Assembly: GCA_009667805.1 (NCBI GenBank) | Contig: CM019063.1 | Coordinates: 356,590,307 to 356,654,306 of the forward strand | Length of the DNA: 64,000 bases | Source of the DNA: Leptobrachium leishanense | Lineage: Eukaryota; Chordata; Amphibia; Anura; Megophryidae | Reading direction: 5' to 3' | Shown here: piece by piece, positions 11,074-20,830 of the stretch | How positions within the stretch are numbered: position 1 is the first letter of the stretch | Layout of the letters: each line of letters begins with the position of its first letter | Translations under genes and position numbers: made by a program | The notes under the pieces: generated by a model | Told to the model about the DNA's origin: nothing | What the model saw: only the letters and a program-made list of their open reading frames with translations | The model's database searches: none

Positions 11074-11790
11074 TGAAGAAAATGGTACGTATCTGGCGGC
11101 GCGAAGACAATCGCTAATTGGTAGCTGACGGTTCCCTTAGTTGACAAAAATCCATATGGAACATGTAAAGGAAAATATACAATATATAGTGCAGATGGTA
11201 AATACACAGATTGAATGATCATATAGTGTTCCACTCACGCATTAAAGAGCCCAAGCACTGGCTCTGAGTGGATCGAGGCTCTTGGGTGCTTAACTTCTCC
11301 ACTTCTAAAGGTGACCCACACCTTATAGAATTTACAGCAAGACTTGCATCAAGTGGATATGAAAAGAGAAACAAGACAACTTCCTTGTGCAGGTCTTCCA
11401 AGGAATTGGGAATAAAGATTTGGTCTAATCAACTCACATTTGATGGAGCTGTGGACACAGCTCTTGGTGTAAGCGCCTTAGGGTTTATTCTATAGGTAAA
11501 ACCCAAAAAACCTCTTTCAGGAAACCAAGAATCCAAAAAGTCCGGAACAGTAGGGAAATTAAATTAAAATATTTATTTAAAACATAAATAAAATACTGGC
11601 TCAGCCAGAAGACCAGAACGCGTTTCGCCAGACGTACTGGCTTCTTCAGCTGGTTTACAGACTAATGTCCAGTCCCTTTATTATATAGAGTAACACTTAA
11701 ATACTTAAAAATCCCCACATGTTCCAGATTCCCTGATTAGAGCGTGCACTCATTATCCCAAACCGCATCACCGGCGGTGGGAACGAAGCC
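11074..11790 (+). repeat. Left arm of 717-bp inverted repeat
   Basis: The arm starts TGAAGAAAATGGTACGTATC and ends GGGAACGAAGCC. Its reverse complement is found at 12012-12728 with only a few substitutions (for example GACGTACTGG versus CCAGTATGTC). A motif CTGAAGA-stem-GAAAC lies on the - strand at 11622-11649. A 75-codon open frame (11268-11495) is also present in the other arm, but I see no known domain in it. Confidence 0.9.
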
Positions 11791-12011
11791 CGGTGGAAAC
11801 GAATAAATAAATTGCCTTCCTAAATTGCCTTCCTTTGTCTCATTTATTCTGGCTTGAGAACATGATGCTTTTAGCTATAAAGAAGAATCGGAATATCTAT
11901 GCGGTGGAGGATTCAGAGCGTGATACACAGTGGAACGCAAGTTACTTCCTGAATCCAGCGTGACCCGCAAGTTGGCACGCATGTGTCATTACAGCGCATG
12001 CGCAAGATGGC
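11791..12011. other. Spacer of the 717-bp inverted repeat
   Basis: 221 bases between the arms. It holds no recognisable gene; the ends are GC-rich and partly extend the pairing (CGGTGGGAAC / GTTCCCACCG). Confidence 0.8.
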
Positions 12012-12728
12012 GGCTTCGTTCCCACCGCCGGTGATGCGGTTTGGGATAATGAGTGCACGCTCTAATCAGGGAATCTGGAACATGTGGGGATTTTTAAGTA
12101 TTTAAGTGTTACTCTATATAATAAAGGGACTGGACATTAGTCTGTAAACCAGCTGAAGAAGCCAGTATGTCTGGCGAAACGCGTTCTGGTCTTCTGGCTG
12201 AGCCAGTATTTTATTTATGTTTTAAATAAATATTTTAATTTAATTTCCCTACTGTTCCGGACTTTTTGGATTCTTGGTTTCCTGAAAGAGGTTTTTTGGG
12301 TTTTACCTATAGAATAAACCCTAAGGCGCTTACACCAAGAGCTGGGTCCACAGCTCCATCAAATGTGAGTTGATTAGACCAAATCTTTATTCCCAATTCC
12401 TTGGAAGACCTGCACAAGGAAGTTGTCTTGTTTCTCTTTTCATATCCACTTGATGCAAGTCTTGCTGTAAATTCTATAAGGTGTGGGTCACCTTTAGAAG
12501 TGGAGAAGTTAAGCACCCAAGAGCCTCGATCCACTCAGAGCCAGTGCTTGGGCTCTTTAATGCGTGAGTGGAACACTATATGATCATTCAATCTGTGTAT
12601 TTACCATCTGCACTATATATTGTATATTTTCCTTTACATGTTCCATATGGATTTTTGTCAACTAAGGGAACCGTCAGCTACCAATTAGCGATTGTCTTCA
12701 CGCCGCCAGATACGTACCATTTTCTTCA
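12012..12728 (-). repeat. Right arm of 717-bp inverted repeat
   Basis: Mirror copy of 11074-11790, same length. It carries CTGAAGA (12153-12159), stem GCCAG/CTGGC and GAAAC (12176-12180) on the + strand. The tail motif and the hairpin layout suggest a non-coding Penelope-type terminal structure, but the coding part that would prove it is absent. Only 157 bases separate this arm from the first SEA exon. Confidence 0.85.
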
Positions 12729-12885
12729 TATATATATTCACAAAATGTATTTCTGCTTCTTCCTATGGGCCACTTCTCTACTGCGAGAATTCTCTTATAC
12801 ACATTAAAATATATATTACTTTTTATATATTCATAGAGTTTTTTGGTTTTATCTTCTCTTCTTAATGGACTTTCTTTTCCTTTAG

Positions 12886-12921
12886 AATATAATGAAAAAA
12901 CTCAACCTACATTACCTCCTT
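12886..12921 (+). CDS. MUC16-like SEA array, module 1 linker exon (12 aa)
   Basis: A pyrimidine-rich tract and TTTTAG precede the exon and GTAAGT follows it. It enters in phase 1 (one base carried from the previous exon, here a G, gives GAA), reads EYNEKTQPTLPP and leaves in phase 1. The same YNE-start linker recurs at 14806, 32577 and 53506. In human MUC16 the repeat also has a 12-residue exon at this place. The exon before it (the end of the preceding SEA module) is not in the window, or is hidden in the gap. Confidence 0.8.
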
Positions 12922-13395
12922 GTAAGTACTTAATGAACCCATTAAAGTAAGAGTGATATTTTATTAAACTAAATGCTTTTTATTTGTCCTTCACAGACCT
13001 AAATCTGCACATAAGAGATGTAAAGAAATTGTTATTGAAACTGTAAAGAAAATGAAGTTATGACTGATTCGGACATTAGGAAATTTATTCACAAATAGCA
13101 TTTTATCGATAAACGTTATTTTGTATATTATTTAAAGGAAGATCATATATTAAAGTAGTATAAATGGGTCACAGGGTTTACGTATTAATGTAATGCTTTT
13201 ACATTGTGGCTTGGGTGTATTGGTGGCTAATTAAGCAGTCCAGCACTGTTCGTACCATGGATGCTTGTGCATATTAATGAAGATCACATACAAGATTTAT
13301 GTATTTAGTAGTTACACAGTGAAAAGCTTTGGAAAGATACATTGATAAACCAGTTTAGACAATCTCATTCTAATATTTCAATGATTTTATTTCAG

Positions 13396-13508
13396 TGCTC
13401 ACCAGTTTTTCTTTAAACCTTACAATCACCAACTTGAAATACACCACAGACCTCGGGACCCCAAATTCCTCCAAATTCAATATCACCAAAGACATAATAT
13501 CTAGCCTT
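13396..13508 (+). CDS. MUC16-like SEA module 1, N-terminal exon (38 aa)
   Basis: Acceptor TTTCAG, donor GTAAGT; phase 1 in, phase 0 out. The peptide starts LTSFSLNLTITNLKYTTDLG, then TPNSSKFNITKDIISSL. The F-x-L-N-L/F-T-I-T-N-L pattern and the F-N-x-T helix start are the signature of MUC16 SEA repeats. It carries N-glycosylation sequons (NLT, NIT). SEA modules form compact extracellular domains on membrane mucins. This exon gives strand 1 and helix 1; the next two exons complete the fold. Sure of the family, less sure that the gene is the direct MUC16 orthologue. Confidence 0.88.
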
Positions 13509-13695
13509 GTAAGTTGTTTATTTATGCAGAATTGTCATCATTCATATTAATTAAAATGAAAATACTTTGTCGTCAACCATTCTTATGCTCATTTATTTCA
13601 TTGTGTTACGTCTCATTAGATCATTTAAACATTTTACCATTAATATGATGTAGGAGCTTCAAATATTTTTTTTTAACATGATTGTGTGTCTTCAG

Positions 13696-13763
13696 TTGGA
13701 TACTTTAATGAAGAACACCAGCATTGGACAAGTTTACAATCAATGTCAAGTCATGGAATTCAG
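13696..13763 (+). CDS. MUC16-like SEA module 1, middle exon (23 aa)
   Basis: A 68-nt exon with acceptor TTCAG and donor GTATAA, phase 0 in, phase 2 out. It reads LDTLMKNTSIGQVYNQCQVMEF plus part of the next codon. It contains the second helix start (L-x-x-L-x-K-N-T-S, with an NTS sequon) and the first cysteine of the MUC16-type disulphide loop. Length is identical in modules 1, 2 and 3. Confidence 0.88.
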
Positions 13764-13833
13764 GTATAAAATATAGTATATTCATCTGATCTGATATTTT
13801 AATTTATTTAGCTTCTTCATACTCCTGCATACG

Positions 13834-14287
13834 TAATCCCTTCACTATTGAGATTGACATATTTCGGGCTTCAAAGGCACCATCTGGTGCCCGATATTGA
13901 GATATCTCGATCTGCCGCTCTGAAGAACAAAAGCAAATGAATGCATTTGCTGCAAAACAATGTCATTTGCTTTTGGGCTGCAGAAGGTGCCCCCAAACGT
14001 TTAGCCCTGTGGGCATAATGCCCAAAGAGCTAAAACTATGTAAATGTGGCTGAAGAATGTCCTGACATCGGACATTCAACAGCCGATGCAGGGAACCTCA
14101 AGCTGCAGCTGTAATTTATTTTAGTAGTAAATGGCACATCTACTGGCCAAATAGGTTATTACAGTAAGAAATACACTGGGAATATGCCCAAATAGTTTAC
14201 TGTATAATTACTTAAAAATAATTTTTCAAAAAAACACTGGTTTCTGACAATGACTTTTTGGAAAATCACTTGGTAGTGAAGGGATTA
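13834..14287. mobile_element. Short TIR element in SEA module 1 intron
   Basis: The ends TAATCCCTTCACTATTG and TGGTAGTGAAGGGATTA are inverted copies. The right flank gives GGGATTAA, so this is probably a decayed member of the TTAA-flanked (piggyBac-type) MITEs found elsewhere in the window. No coding frame. Confidence 0.6.
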
Positions 14288-14373
14288 AGTGAGAAGACCT
14301 TTTTAAAGTAAACAAAATGTGTTATTTTTAAATGTAGTATATTTGATAACTTTGTTCCTGTCTTTTCCTGTAG

Positions 14374-14546
14374 ATCAGCAAACAGTGCAGGTGACACCAA
14401 ACTTGATGCTATCTGCAGCTATAACAACAACTCGGCATCTCCTGCGTTTGATAGTATTGCATTTTACAAAGAGTTGAGCAGCAAAACTAATACTATCACT
14501 AACCTGGGAATATATTCATTGGATCCAAACAACCTCTACGTAAATG
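14374..14546 (+). CDS. MUC16-like SEA module 1, C-terminal exon (58 aa)
   Basis: A 173-nt exon, acceptor TGTAG, donor GTAATG, phase 2 in, phase 1 out. It begins SANSAGDTKLDAICSYNNN; the second loop cysteine lies 19 residues after the first, the same spacing as in human MUC16 repeats. Then come FDSIAFYKELSSKTNTITNL and GIYSLDPNNLYVNG, the last strand. The G-S-V-V-V autocleavage site of MUC1-type SEA domains is absent at the DAICSY strand, so this module should not self-cleave. The total introns of this module are only about 1.3 kb. Confidence 0.9.
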
Positions 14547-14805
14547 GTAATGTCAAAACTTTAAGTTCACGTTAGTAGATGGAATACACTTTGTCCCACC
14601 TCTTTTGGGTAGATTCATGAATAGATTTGAGACGTTTATAATACACTAGTTTCTAAATTATAAGCGGAACTTACTACTAGACTCTTGCTGATAATCATAT
14701 ACAATAAGATGAGGCATGGGGCAAAACCTAATGAGGCATGGGCAAGTCATAATATTAAAGTAACATACATGTGCTAATATTTTACTTCTTTCTTTTTTTT
14801 CTTAG

Positions 14806-14841
14806 GATATAATGAAAAGATTCCAACCGCTCCAACCCCAT
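14806..14841 (+). CDS. MUC16-like SEA array, module 2 linker exon (12 aa)
   Basis: TTTCTTAG acceptor, GTAAGT donor, phase 1 to phase 1. Reads GYNEKIPTAPTP: a YNE motif after the LYVN strand, then a short Pro/Thr run. It is very close to the module 1 linker, which supports recent duplication of whole modules. Confidence 0.82.
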
Positions 14842-15254
14842 GTAAGTAGCTAAAGACTTTGAAATGTTAGATGTAGCATATGAACATTTGCTTTAAGAAG
14901 TAAGCATATGTTATTACAAATATTTAGAGACAATTCTGTGTCACTGATAAGCTTTTGACCCATCATTTGAATTGTTGCATCTATTCACAAAATACCAAAT
15001 ATTGTAGGAAATTGATTAGTTAATATTTGAACTGTATAAACACACTTGTCCAACAAACCCAGCATGACTGATATGGCATCTGAGAAAAAGCAGAGGTTCA
15101 CTACATGGGCCATATGTTGCTTTTCTTATACACCAAACAAAATCATGCTTTTCTAGGTTTGTAATTGTTTTATAAAATACACAAAACTTGCTCATCCAGA
15201 ACATGCCTCAGCTGAGATATACTAGATTGTTAATTAAAAATTATTACATTTTCC
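14842..15254. other. Intron sequence, nothing recognised
   Basis: Unique-looking AT-rich intron. Short open frames here have no family features. Confidence 0.5.
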
Positions 15255-15775
15255 TATTCCATGATGAAAAGTATTTGCAGTTCTCTCTCTCTAATGCCCC
15301 AACAGCAGCAAAGAAACTTTAGTGAAACTATTTCTAAATTATTCAATTCATTAATAGGCCTATACAGGGGACACAATTTACACCCATTTAGACTGGATGA
15401 AAGGATAGTCGGCCTAAAGCATAGGAAGGGTCATTTTACAGTGAGAACAATAAAGCTGTGGCATTCTCTGCCTGTTGAGGTGGTTGGGTCAGAGACTGTA
15501 CAGACCTTTAAGCAATGACTGGATGACTTCCTGCAAAAATCTAATATTAAGGGTTACAATATTTAATATGTGGGTAAAAGATGCTTGATCCAGGGAAAAA
15601 TCTGACTGCCATTCTCGGGTCAAGAAGTAATTTTTCCCCAGTATATTGCATGTGGGTGAACGCTTCAGACTGGGTTTTGTTGCCTTCTTTTGGATCAACA
15701 GCAGTAGGTAATGAATGGTGTGAAAGACTTAACCCGATGGACGCACATCTGTTTTCAGCCTATGTATCTATCAGG
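15255..15775 (+). mobile_element. LINE 3' fragment (Rex1/Babar-like tail)
   Basis: The frame at 15261-15518 ends IKLWHSLPVEVVGSETVQTF, the C-terminal end of a CR1/Rex-group reverse transcriptase protein. It is followed by a 3' tail with TTTTGGATCAACAGCAGTAG. Two more fragments share this tail: 23763-24092 (+) and 54419-54530 (-). The Rex1-like label is from memory of the tail and is tentative. Confidence 0.6.
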
Positions 15776-16140
15776 GCTATTCAGAAAAAGGTAAAAACGC
15801 TGAGAATGACTGGAGAATTGAAAATTCTAGTAGGGTTATTCAGAGAGAGGTGAAAAGCAGGAGAATGGCTGGAAAATGGAAAAATTCTAGGTCAAAATAG
15901 CCAAACCAGAAAAATTCTCCCATTTATCTCACTTTACAAATCGGCTATTTTGACATAGAATTTTCCATTCTCCAGCCATTCTCCTACTTTTCACCTCTCT
16001 CTGAATAACCTTGTAGGTCAAAATAGTCAAACCAGAAAAATTCTCCCATTTATCTCACTTTCCAAATTGGCTATTTGATCTAGATTGTTCATGCTCCTGG
16101 AAATTCTCAAGGTTTTCACCTCTCTCTGAATAGCCCTGTC
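15775..16140. mobile_element. Hairpin MITE cluster (TTATTCAGAGAG ends)
   Basis: Contains repeated and inverted segments such as TTATTCAGAGAGAGGTGAAA and its complement at about 15980-16010 and 16110-16135. Related elements lie at 36056-36238, 53593-53773 and 62655-62837. Here two or three copies seem partly overlapped. Confidence 0.7.
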
Positions 16141-16693
16141 AGTAATTTTGAAAAAAACAAAAAAGTCGAAAAGGACAGGAACAAAAGGACAGGAACCATT
16201 GAAAAGTTGTCAAAATTGTTATGTATGGGAGGAGATTTGATACCGTACGCATATACTGATTATAAAATCACAGAATAACTCAGAAAGAGCAGTCTACAGC
16301 TTGAAAATCTTGTATTAAGAGCAATCATTTACGCATGCCACTGGTTGTATTTCTGTATTTCACTATTATTAACATTTTTATTTCATGTTTGTATTGTTGT
16401 TTTTGTGTTTGTCCCAAACAATTATAAAAATAAGGTATGAGTTTTAATTAATAAACCAGTACCCCCCCCCCCTTGCTGGGGCATGCTCAGGATGAGCAAG
16501 TTAATACGTATTTATTAACAATTATTGGTTTTATGCTCGTTAATTAGTGAGCAATACCTAAGCTAGTTTGGAAGTCCTTGTGGATTTCATTGTGTACCTT
16601 GTAATTGGTGTTATAATATTATGAGGTGAAACCGCCCATAGACATGTGCATTTTTGATGGGAACTTTTAAAAGGCGCTTGATCATGAATATTG
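16141..16693. other. Intron sequence, nothing recognised
   Basis: AT-rich intron sequence with a C-run at about 16462-16473. No gene or clear repeat family identified. Confidence 0.4.
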
Positions 16694-17646
16694 TTAACCC
16701 CTTAGGAAACGGGCGGTTTTACACAAATCTGTCCTTTAGTGACCGCTGCTGTTATCACGTTTCTGCGCTGTTTGTGTTTAGGTCAAATTTTCCTCTTATT
16801 CGTTTATGCAACCCACACATATTATTCACAGTTTTTCCCGCCATTAAATGGACTTTCTAAAAATACCATTATTTCCATCATATCCTATAATTTACTATAA
16901 AAACAAATATGAAATATGATGAAAAAATGGTAAAAACACACTTTTTCTTAATTTAATCCCCAAAATCTACAACCACCAAAAAAGACCCCAGCTAAATAGT
17001 TTCAGAATTTTTTCCCGAGAATAGAAATACTCAATTTTTACATGTTTTTGCTTTTTAACCCCCTCACTGCTGAGCCAGTTCACCTATGTGCGCTGAGCTC
17101 ATTCTGACTGTTTTATGCTCATTATTTTTAGATGACAGCCTAGGTCCTATATAACTAAACCCCCCCCCAGACAAAAATTTTTTTTTTTAAAAAAAACTAT
17201 TTTTTTTAGCTTTTTCTTTTACACTGAACCTAGTCATGATCAGACCTTTCCAATGATGTCCAACATGACCCTCTAGCTTCCACGATCGGGAGATAACGAG
17301 ATCCAAAGGATCCCCCTATCTCCCCTTGGCAGCTAGGGGGTTAACTGGCCCACTGATATCCTCACACATATGGTGGGGATGTCAGTGGGTGGGGGGTGAC
17401 CTGGACTGGAGGCTTGGCTGACATCCACAATGACACGCAGCGTGGTGACGTCATTGAGCTTGCCAGCCCCTCTAAAACACGGGGGCAGGCTTCCTCCCTG
17501 CCAGAACTGTGAGGGACCCAGCGAGGGAGGTAAGTATCGGGCGGGAGGGAGGTTAGGAGCCACTGACGTACTATGTACGTCCGCGGGTCTAAGGGAGACC
17601 CGTGGGCAGGACGTACATGGTACGTCAGTGGTCCCTAAGGGGTTAA
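16694..17646. mobile_element. TTAA-flanked MITE (piggyBac-type), possibly nested
   Basis: TTAACCCCTTAGG at the left and CCTAAGGGGTTAA at the right: inverted ends with TTAA target duplication, typical of piggyBac-type elements. Inside, further TTAACCCC/GGGGTTAA ends (near 17057 and 17335) suggest one element inserted in another. The left 400 bases reappear in opposite orientation at about 38930-39344. Confidence 0.7.
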
Positions 17647-17993
17647 TATAATAAACAAATGACAAAATATATATACATATACAGTGTATATATATAAAAT
17701 TATATATATATTTATATATACCCCAAGTTTAACTTTGTCTCTATATATATAATTTCTTCAGTTCAAAACCAATGGATCCATCATCACAATGAATTACTTG
17801 TGCCATCCTTCCTTGTCATTTTGGATAAAGAACATTTTATTTTATTGTCGGATGTTTTCAGATAAAAACTCTCATGCTTTTTATCCCCTGGTATGGTTAG
17901 GGACCAAACAGTAATAAGTGAAATTTTAAATTTATAACATTACTGTCAGCTGTTAATTCTGTTATTTCAATATGTATGATTATATTCCAACAG

Positions 17994-18106
17994 TGGTCAA
18001 CAGTTTCACATTAAACCTAACCCTGACCAATTTGATGCACACCTCAGACCTTGGAATGCCAGCATCTTTAAAATTCAACAACACAAAAGCCATCATATCT
18101 AATATG
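17994..18106 (+). CDS. MUC16-like SEA module 2, N-terminal exon (38 aa)
   Basis: Acceptor CCAACAG, donor GTAGGT; phase 1 in, phase 0 out; 113 nt as in module 1. It reads VNSFTLNLTLTNLMHTSDLG, then MPASLKFNNTKAIISNM. The MUC16-type pattern S-F-T-L-N-L-T-x-T-N-L is clear. Preceded by about 3.1 kb of mostly repetitive intron. Confidence 0.88.
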
Positions 18107-18590
18107 GTAGGTTATTCTTTCTTTAGAATGCTACAAAACAGTCAGTTGAAACAATGTTCTCGAACATCCAATCTTTGGTCTTTAATCTGACAAAGGCAGA
18201 AATCAATAAACATGATTTTCGTGTGGCTATCTCACTGTGAGATATTGGCAAAATTCCCTGAGCGGTAAGCCCGCCCAGTCGATCTGCAAGAAATCACATA
18301 TTATAGTTATAGGAACTCGCACATGCAAACCTGGCAGTCAAACTGGTCATTGCCAGGACCAAGGATCTAGGGAGGCTGCATGAAAAATCTTTGTACAGGG
18401 GAAATAAAAGTGTTTAAAAAAGAAACAAACGCCCTGAAGTGCGCCGAGACCCTTTGTAAAAAATAAATAAATGATATATATCATAAACCATCCAAGGAAT
18501 CCACAGCCAGATTCTACATAACAGTTAGTGCTCTGGTGCACACTGCCATCAAAATGTATGGTTCACCAAGAAGGCACATATTCCAGGGAT

Positions 18591-19285
18591 AGTACAGGAG
18601 GGGTGGGGTCGCACCTATTTCCCGATGGGGCGGCTGCAACCACCAGATGTATCCAGCCCAGGACGATGTATAAAATACAATAAAAAAAATTTTTATCTGC
18701 GCTTATTCACGTTATACCGTGTGAAACAAAAACACAATTATTGGCCATTAATAGAAACCAAAGCCTCTAAGAATGTAAGCTCACCGCCAACGTCAAGGCA
18801 CCTTTAATGAGGATGAGTCCTATCCAAAAAATTAAGCCACAGGCTACAGTGTAGCGAACCATGACTGCTCACTCTGATTTTCAGTCATGAGGTAGACTAG
18901 TGAGCTCATATTTATGACCCCCAGAAACAAATCCACCTTGGGGTCAAAAGACACGGAGTGGAACAGCTGCAATGATGACCTGGCTGGAAGTACAACAAAA
19001 CATACATAGTACAGGAGGGGTGGGGTCGTGCCTATTCCCCGATGGGGCGGCTGCAACCACCAGATGTATCCACCCCAGGAACATGTATAAAACATAAGAA
19101 AAAAAATATGTCATCTGCGCTTATTCCCATTATACCGTGTGAAACAAAAACATAATTAGAGGCTTTAGATTCTATCAATGGCCAATCTGCAACCACCAGA
19201 TGTATCCAGCCCAGGAGAATAGACGTAACCCCACCCCTCCTGTACTATGTATGTTTTGTTGTACCTCCAGCCAGGTCATCATTGC
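18591..19285. repeat. Direct and inverted copies of a repeat block
   Basis: A segment containing AGGAGGGGTGGGGTCG, GGGGCGGCTGCAACCACCAG and TTATACCGTGTGAAACAAAA occurs at about 18594-18735 and again at about 19012-19155. A shorter inverted piece (CCCACCCCTCCTGTACT) is at 19230-19247. Probably the ends of a non-autonomous element; family unknown. Confidence 0.65.
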
Positions 19286-19287
19286 AG

Positions 19288-19440
19288 CTGACATGCAGCT
19301 TGACCGCTCGACCTGTGATGAGAACCACCTGACCAGCGCGCGATCTCGCGAGAGCTGAGAACCTGGCTACGTGGCTGGTCAGATGATTCCCGGCGAGCGG
19401 CCAAGCTACATGTCAGTGGCCGCTCACCTCCTCGGGAGAA
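19288..19440. repeat. GC-rich hairpin beside minisatellite
   Basis: Contains ATCTCGCGAGAGCTGAG flanked by inverted segments (TGACCAGC / GCTGGTCA; GCGAGCGGCCAAGCT). A related hairpin is found at 53150-53320 beside the other copy of the same minisatellite, so both belong to one repeat family. Confidence 0.65.
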
Positions 19441-19487
19441 GAATGCTGGCGGGCGGATACGGAGCCTGGGGCCAGCAGAGAAGGTGA

Positions 19488-19776
19488 GAGCTGGGGGCAA
19501 ATATACCCATGTGAGCTGGGGCAAATATATCCATGTGAGCTGGGGGCAATATATCCATGTGAGCTGGGGCAAATATACCCATGTGAGCTGGGGGCAAATA
19601 TTTCCATGTGAGCTGGGGGGAAATATTTCCATGTGTGCTGGGGGAAATATACCCATGTGAGCTGGGGCAAATATATCCATGTGAGCTGGGGGCAAATATA
19701 TACATGTGAGCTGGGGGAAAATATACCAATGTGAGCTGGGGGCAAATATACCCATGTGAGCTGGGGAAAAATATAC
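19488..19776 (-). repeat. Minisatellite, about 30-bp unit (locus 1)
   Basis: Tandem units of the type GAGCTGGGGGCAAATATACCCATGT. On the - strand several frames are open and give IFAPAHMD-like peptides, an artefact of the repeat. The same unit in the opposite orientation forms the array at 45524-46118. Confidence 0.9.
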
Positions 19777-19789
19777 TTGTATTGTACTG

Positions 19790-20450
19790 ATGCAGACTGA
19801 GGATAAGGGAGGGTCTGAAAAAGAGAATTAATCAAATCCACCACATCCTTCGTTCCGCTATGGACCTCAAAACAAAAATACACAAGGGACATAATAGTGC
19901 AGCAATCTGTAAGTGCTTAAGTGCTTCAAATTAGTGCACAAATTGCCAACTCACACAGTCAAGAGCCTTACTGCCCCTGCTCTCGGAATGATTGCCTCTG
20001 GCCAGTTAAAGAGTGGCTCGTCCCTTCTTTCACTGGATCAGTGCCTCTTTAGTATAAACATAGAAAGACAAGAGAGACGGAGCTCTCATAGTGTAACCGG
20101 TATCACGTTAGAATATCCAGTGCATATCCATAAGAATCTCACTCACCATCTCGGGAGCCTCTTGTGTTCTCGGTTCTGAGTTATTCACCTTGGCACTCCA
20201 CTTTAGGTTTGTGCCCAACCACTCTGGTATTGGCCTGGTGCACCTCCTTTTGATTCCTCCTTGGGTGGGTGTAGTTTCACGAAAAGATGAAGGTCCTTTA
20301 AAGCTTCAATTTTGCCAAAAAACACTCTTTATTTTAAAACACAATATTATAACATATTAAAATAAAAATATGAAAACAATTGATATAAAAACCAGAGACG
20401 CATTGTGGCAATAGTCTATCTTCTTCAGTTAGTAAAATGTGATATGACTC
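19790..20450. mobile_element. Possible Penelope-type tail remnant
   Basis: The stretch 20360-20440 has an AT-rich run, AACCAGAGACGCATTG and TCTATCTTCTTCAG, an arrangement like the tails at 11600-11650 and 7380-7436, but the GAAAC partner is lost. Weak call. Confidence 0.3.
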
Positions 20451-20830
20451 CATTTATCTGCGTACATTTTTGTTTAGTTGTACTGTACATACTATCCTTT
20501 AAGGCAGCACATGAAATAATTCCTTATATTTATTCTCACTGAATTAGTGCCTCCACTAGAAACATAGAAAATGTCGGCAGATAAGAACCCATCTAGTCTG
20601 CCCAATTACATGGATACTTTACCTGGATTTATCTTTTGTTTAGGATAGTCTTATGCCTATCCCATGCCTGCTTAAATTCAATCACTGTTTTGGCCTCTAC
20701 CACTTCTACTGGAAGGTTGTTCCATGTATCCACCACCCTCTCAGTAAAATAATGCTTCCTGATGTTACTTTTAAACCTTTGCCCCTCTAATCTAAGGCTA
20801 TGTCCTCTTGTTTTGCTACTTTGTTTCCTT

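Noticed and set aside
11268..11495. 75-codon frame present in both arms of the 717-bp inverted repeat
   Set aside because: Duplicated simply because the arms are duplicated; no known domain and too short to support.
13010..13040. Possible small exon after TTCACAG in the first linker-to-SEA intron
   Set aside because: The only GT donor nearby gives 23 nt, which breaks the phase with the next SEA exon.
19279..19892. Frames with IFAPAHMD repeats on the - strand
   Set aside because: Same minisatellite in inverse orientation.
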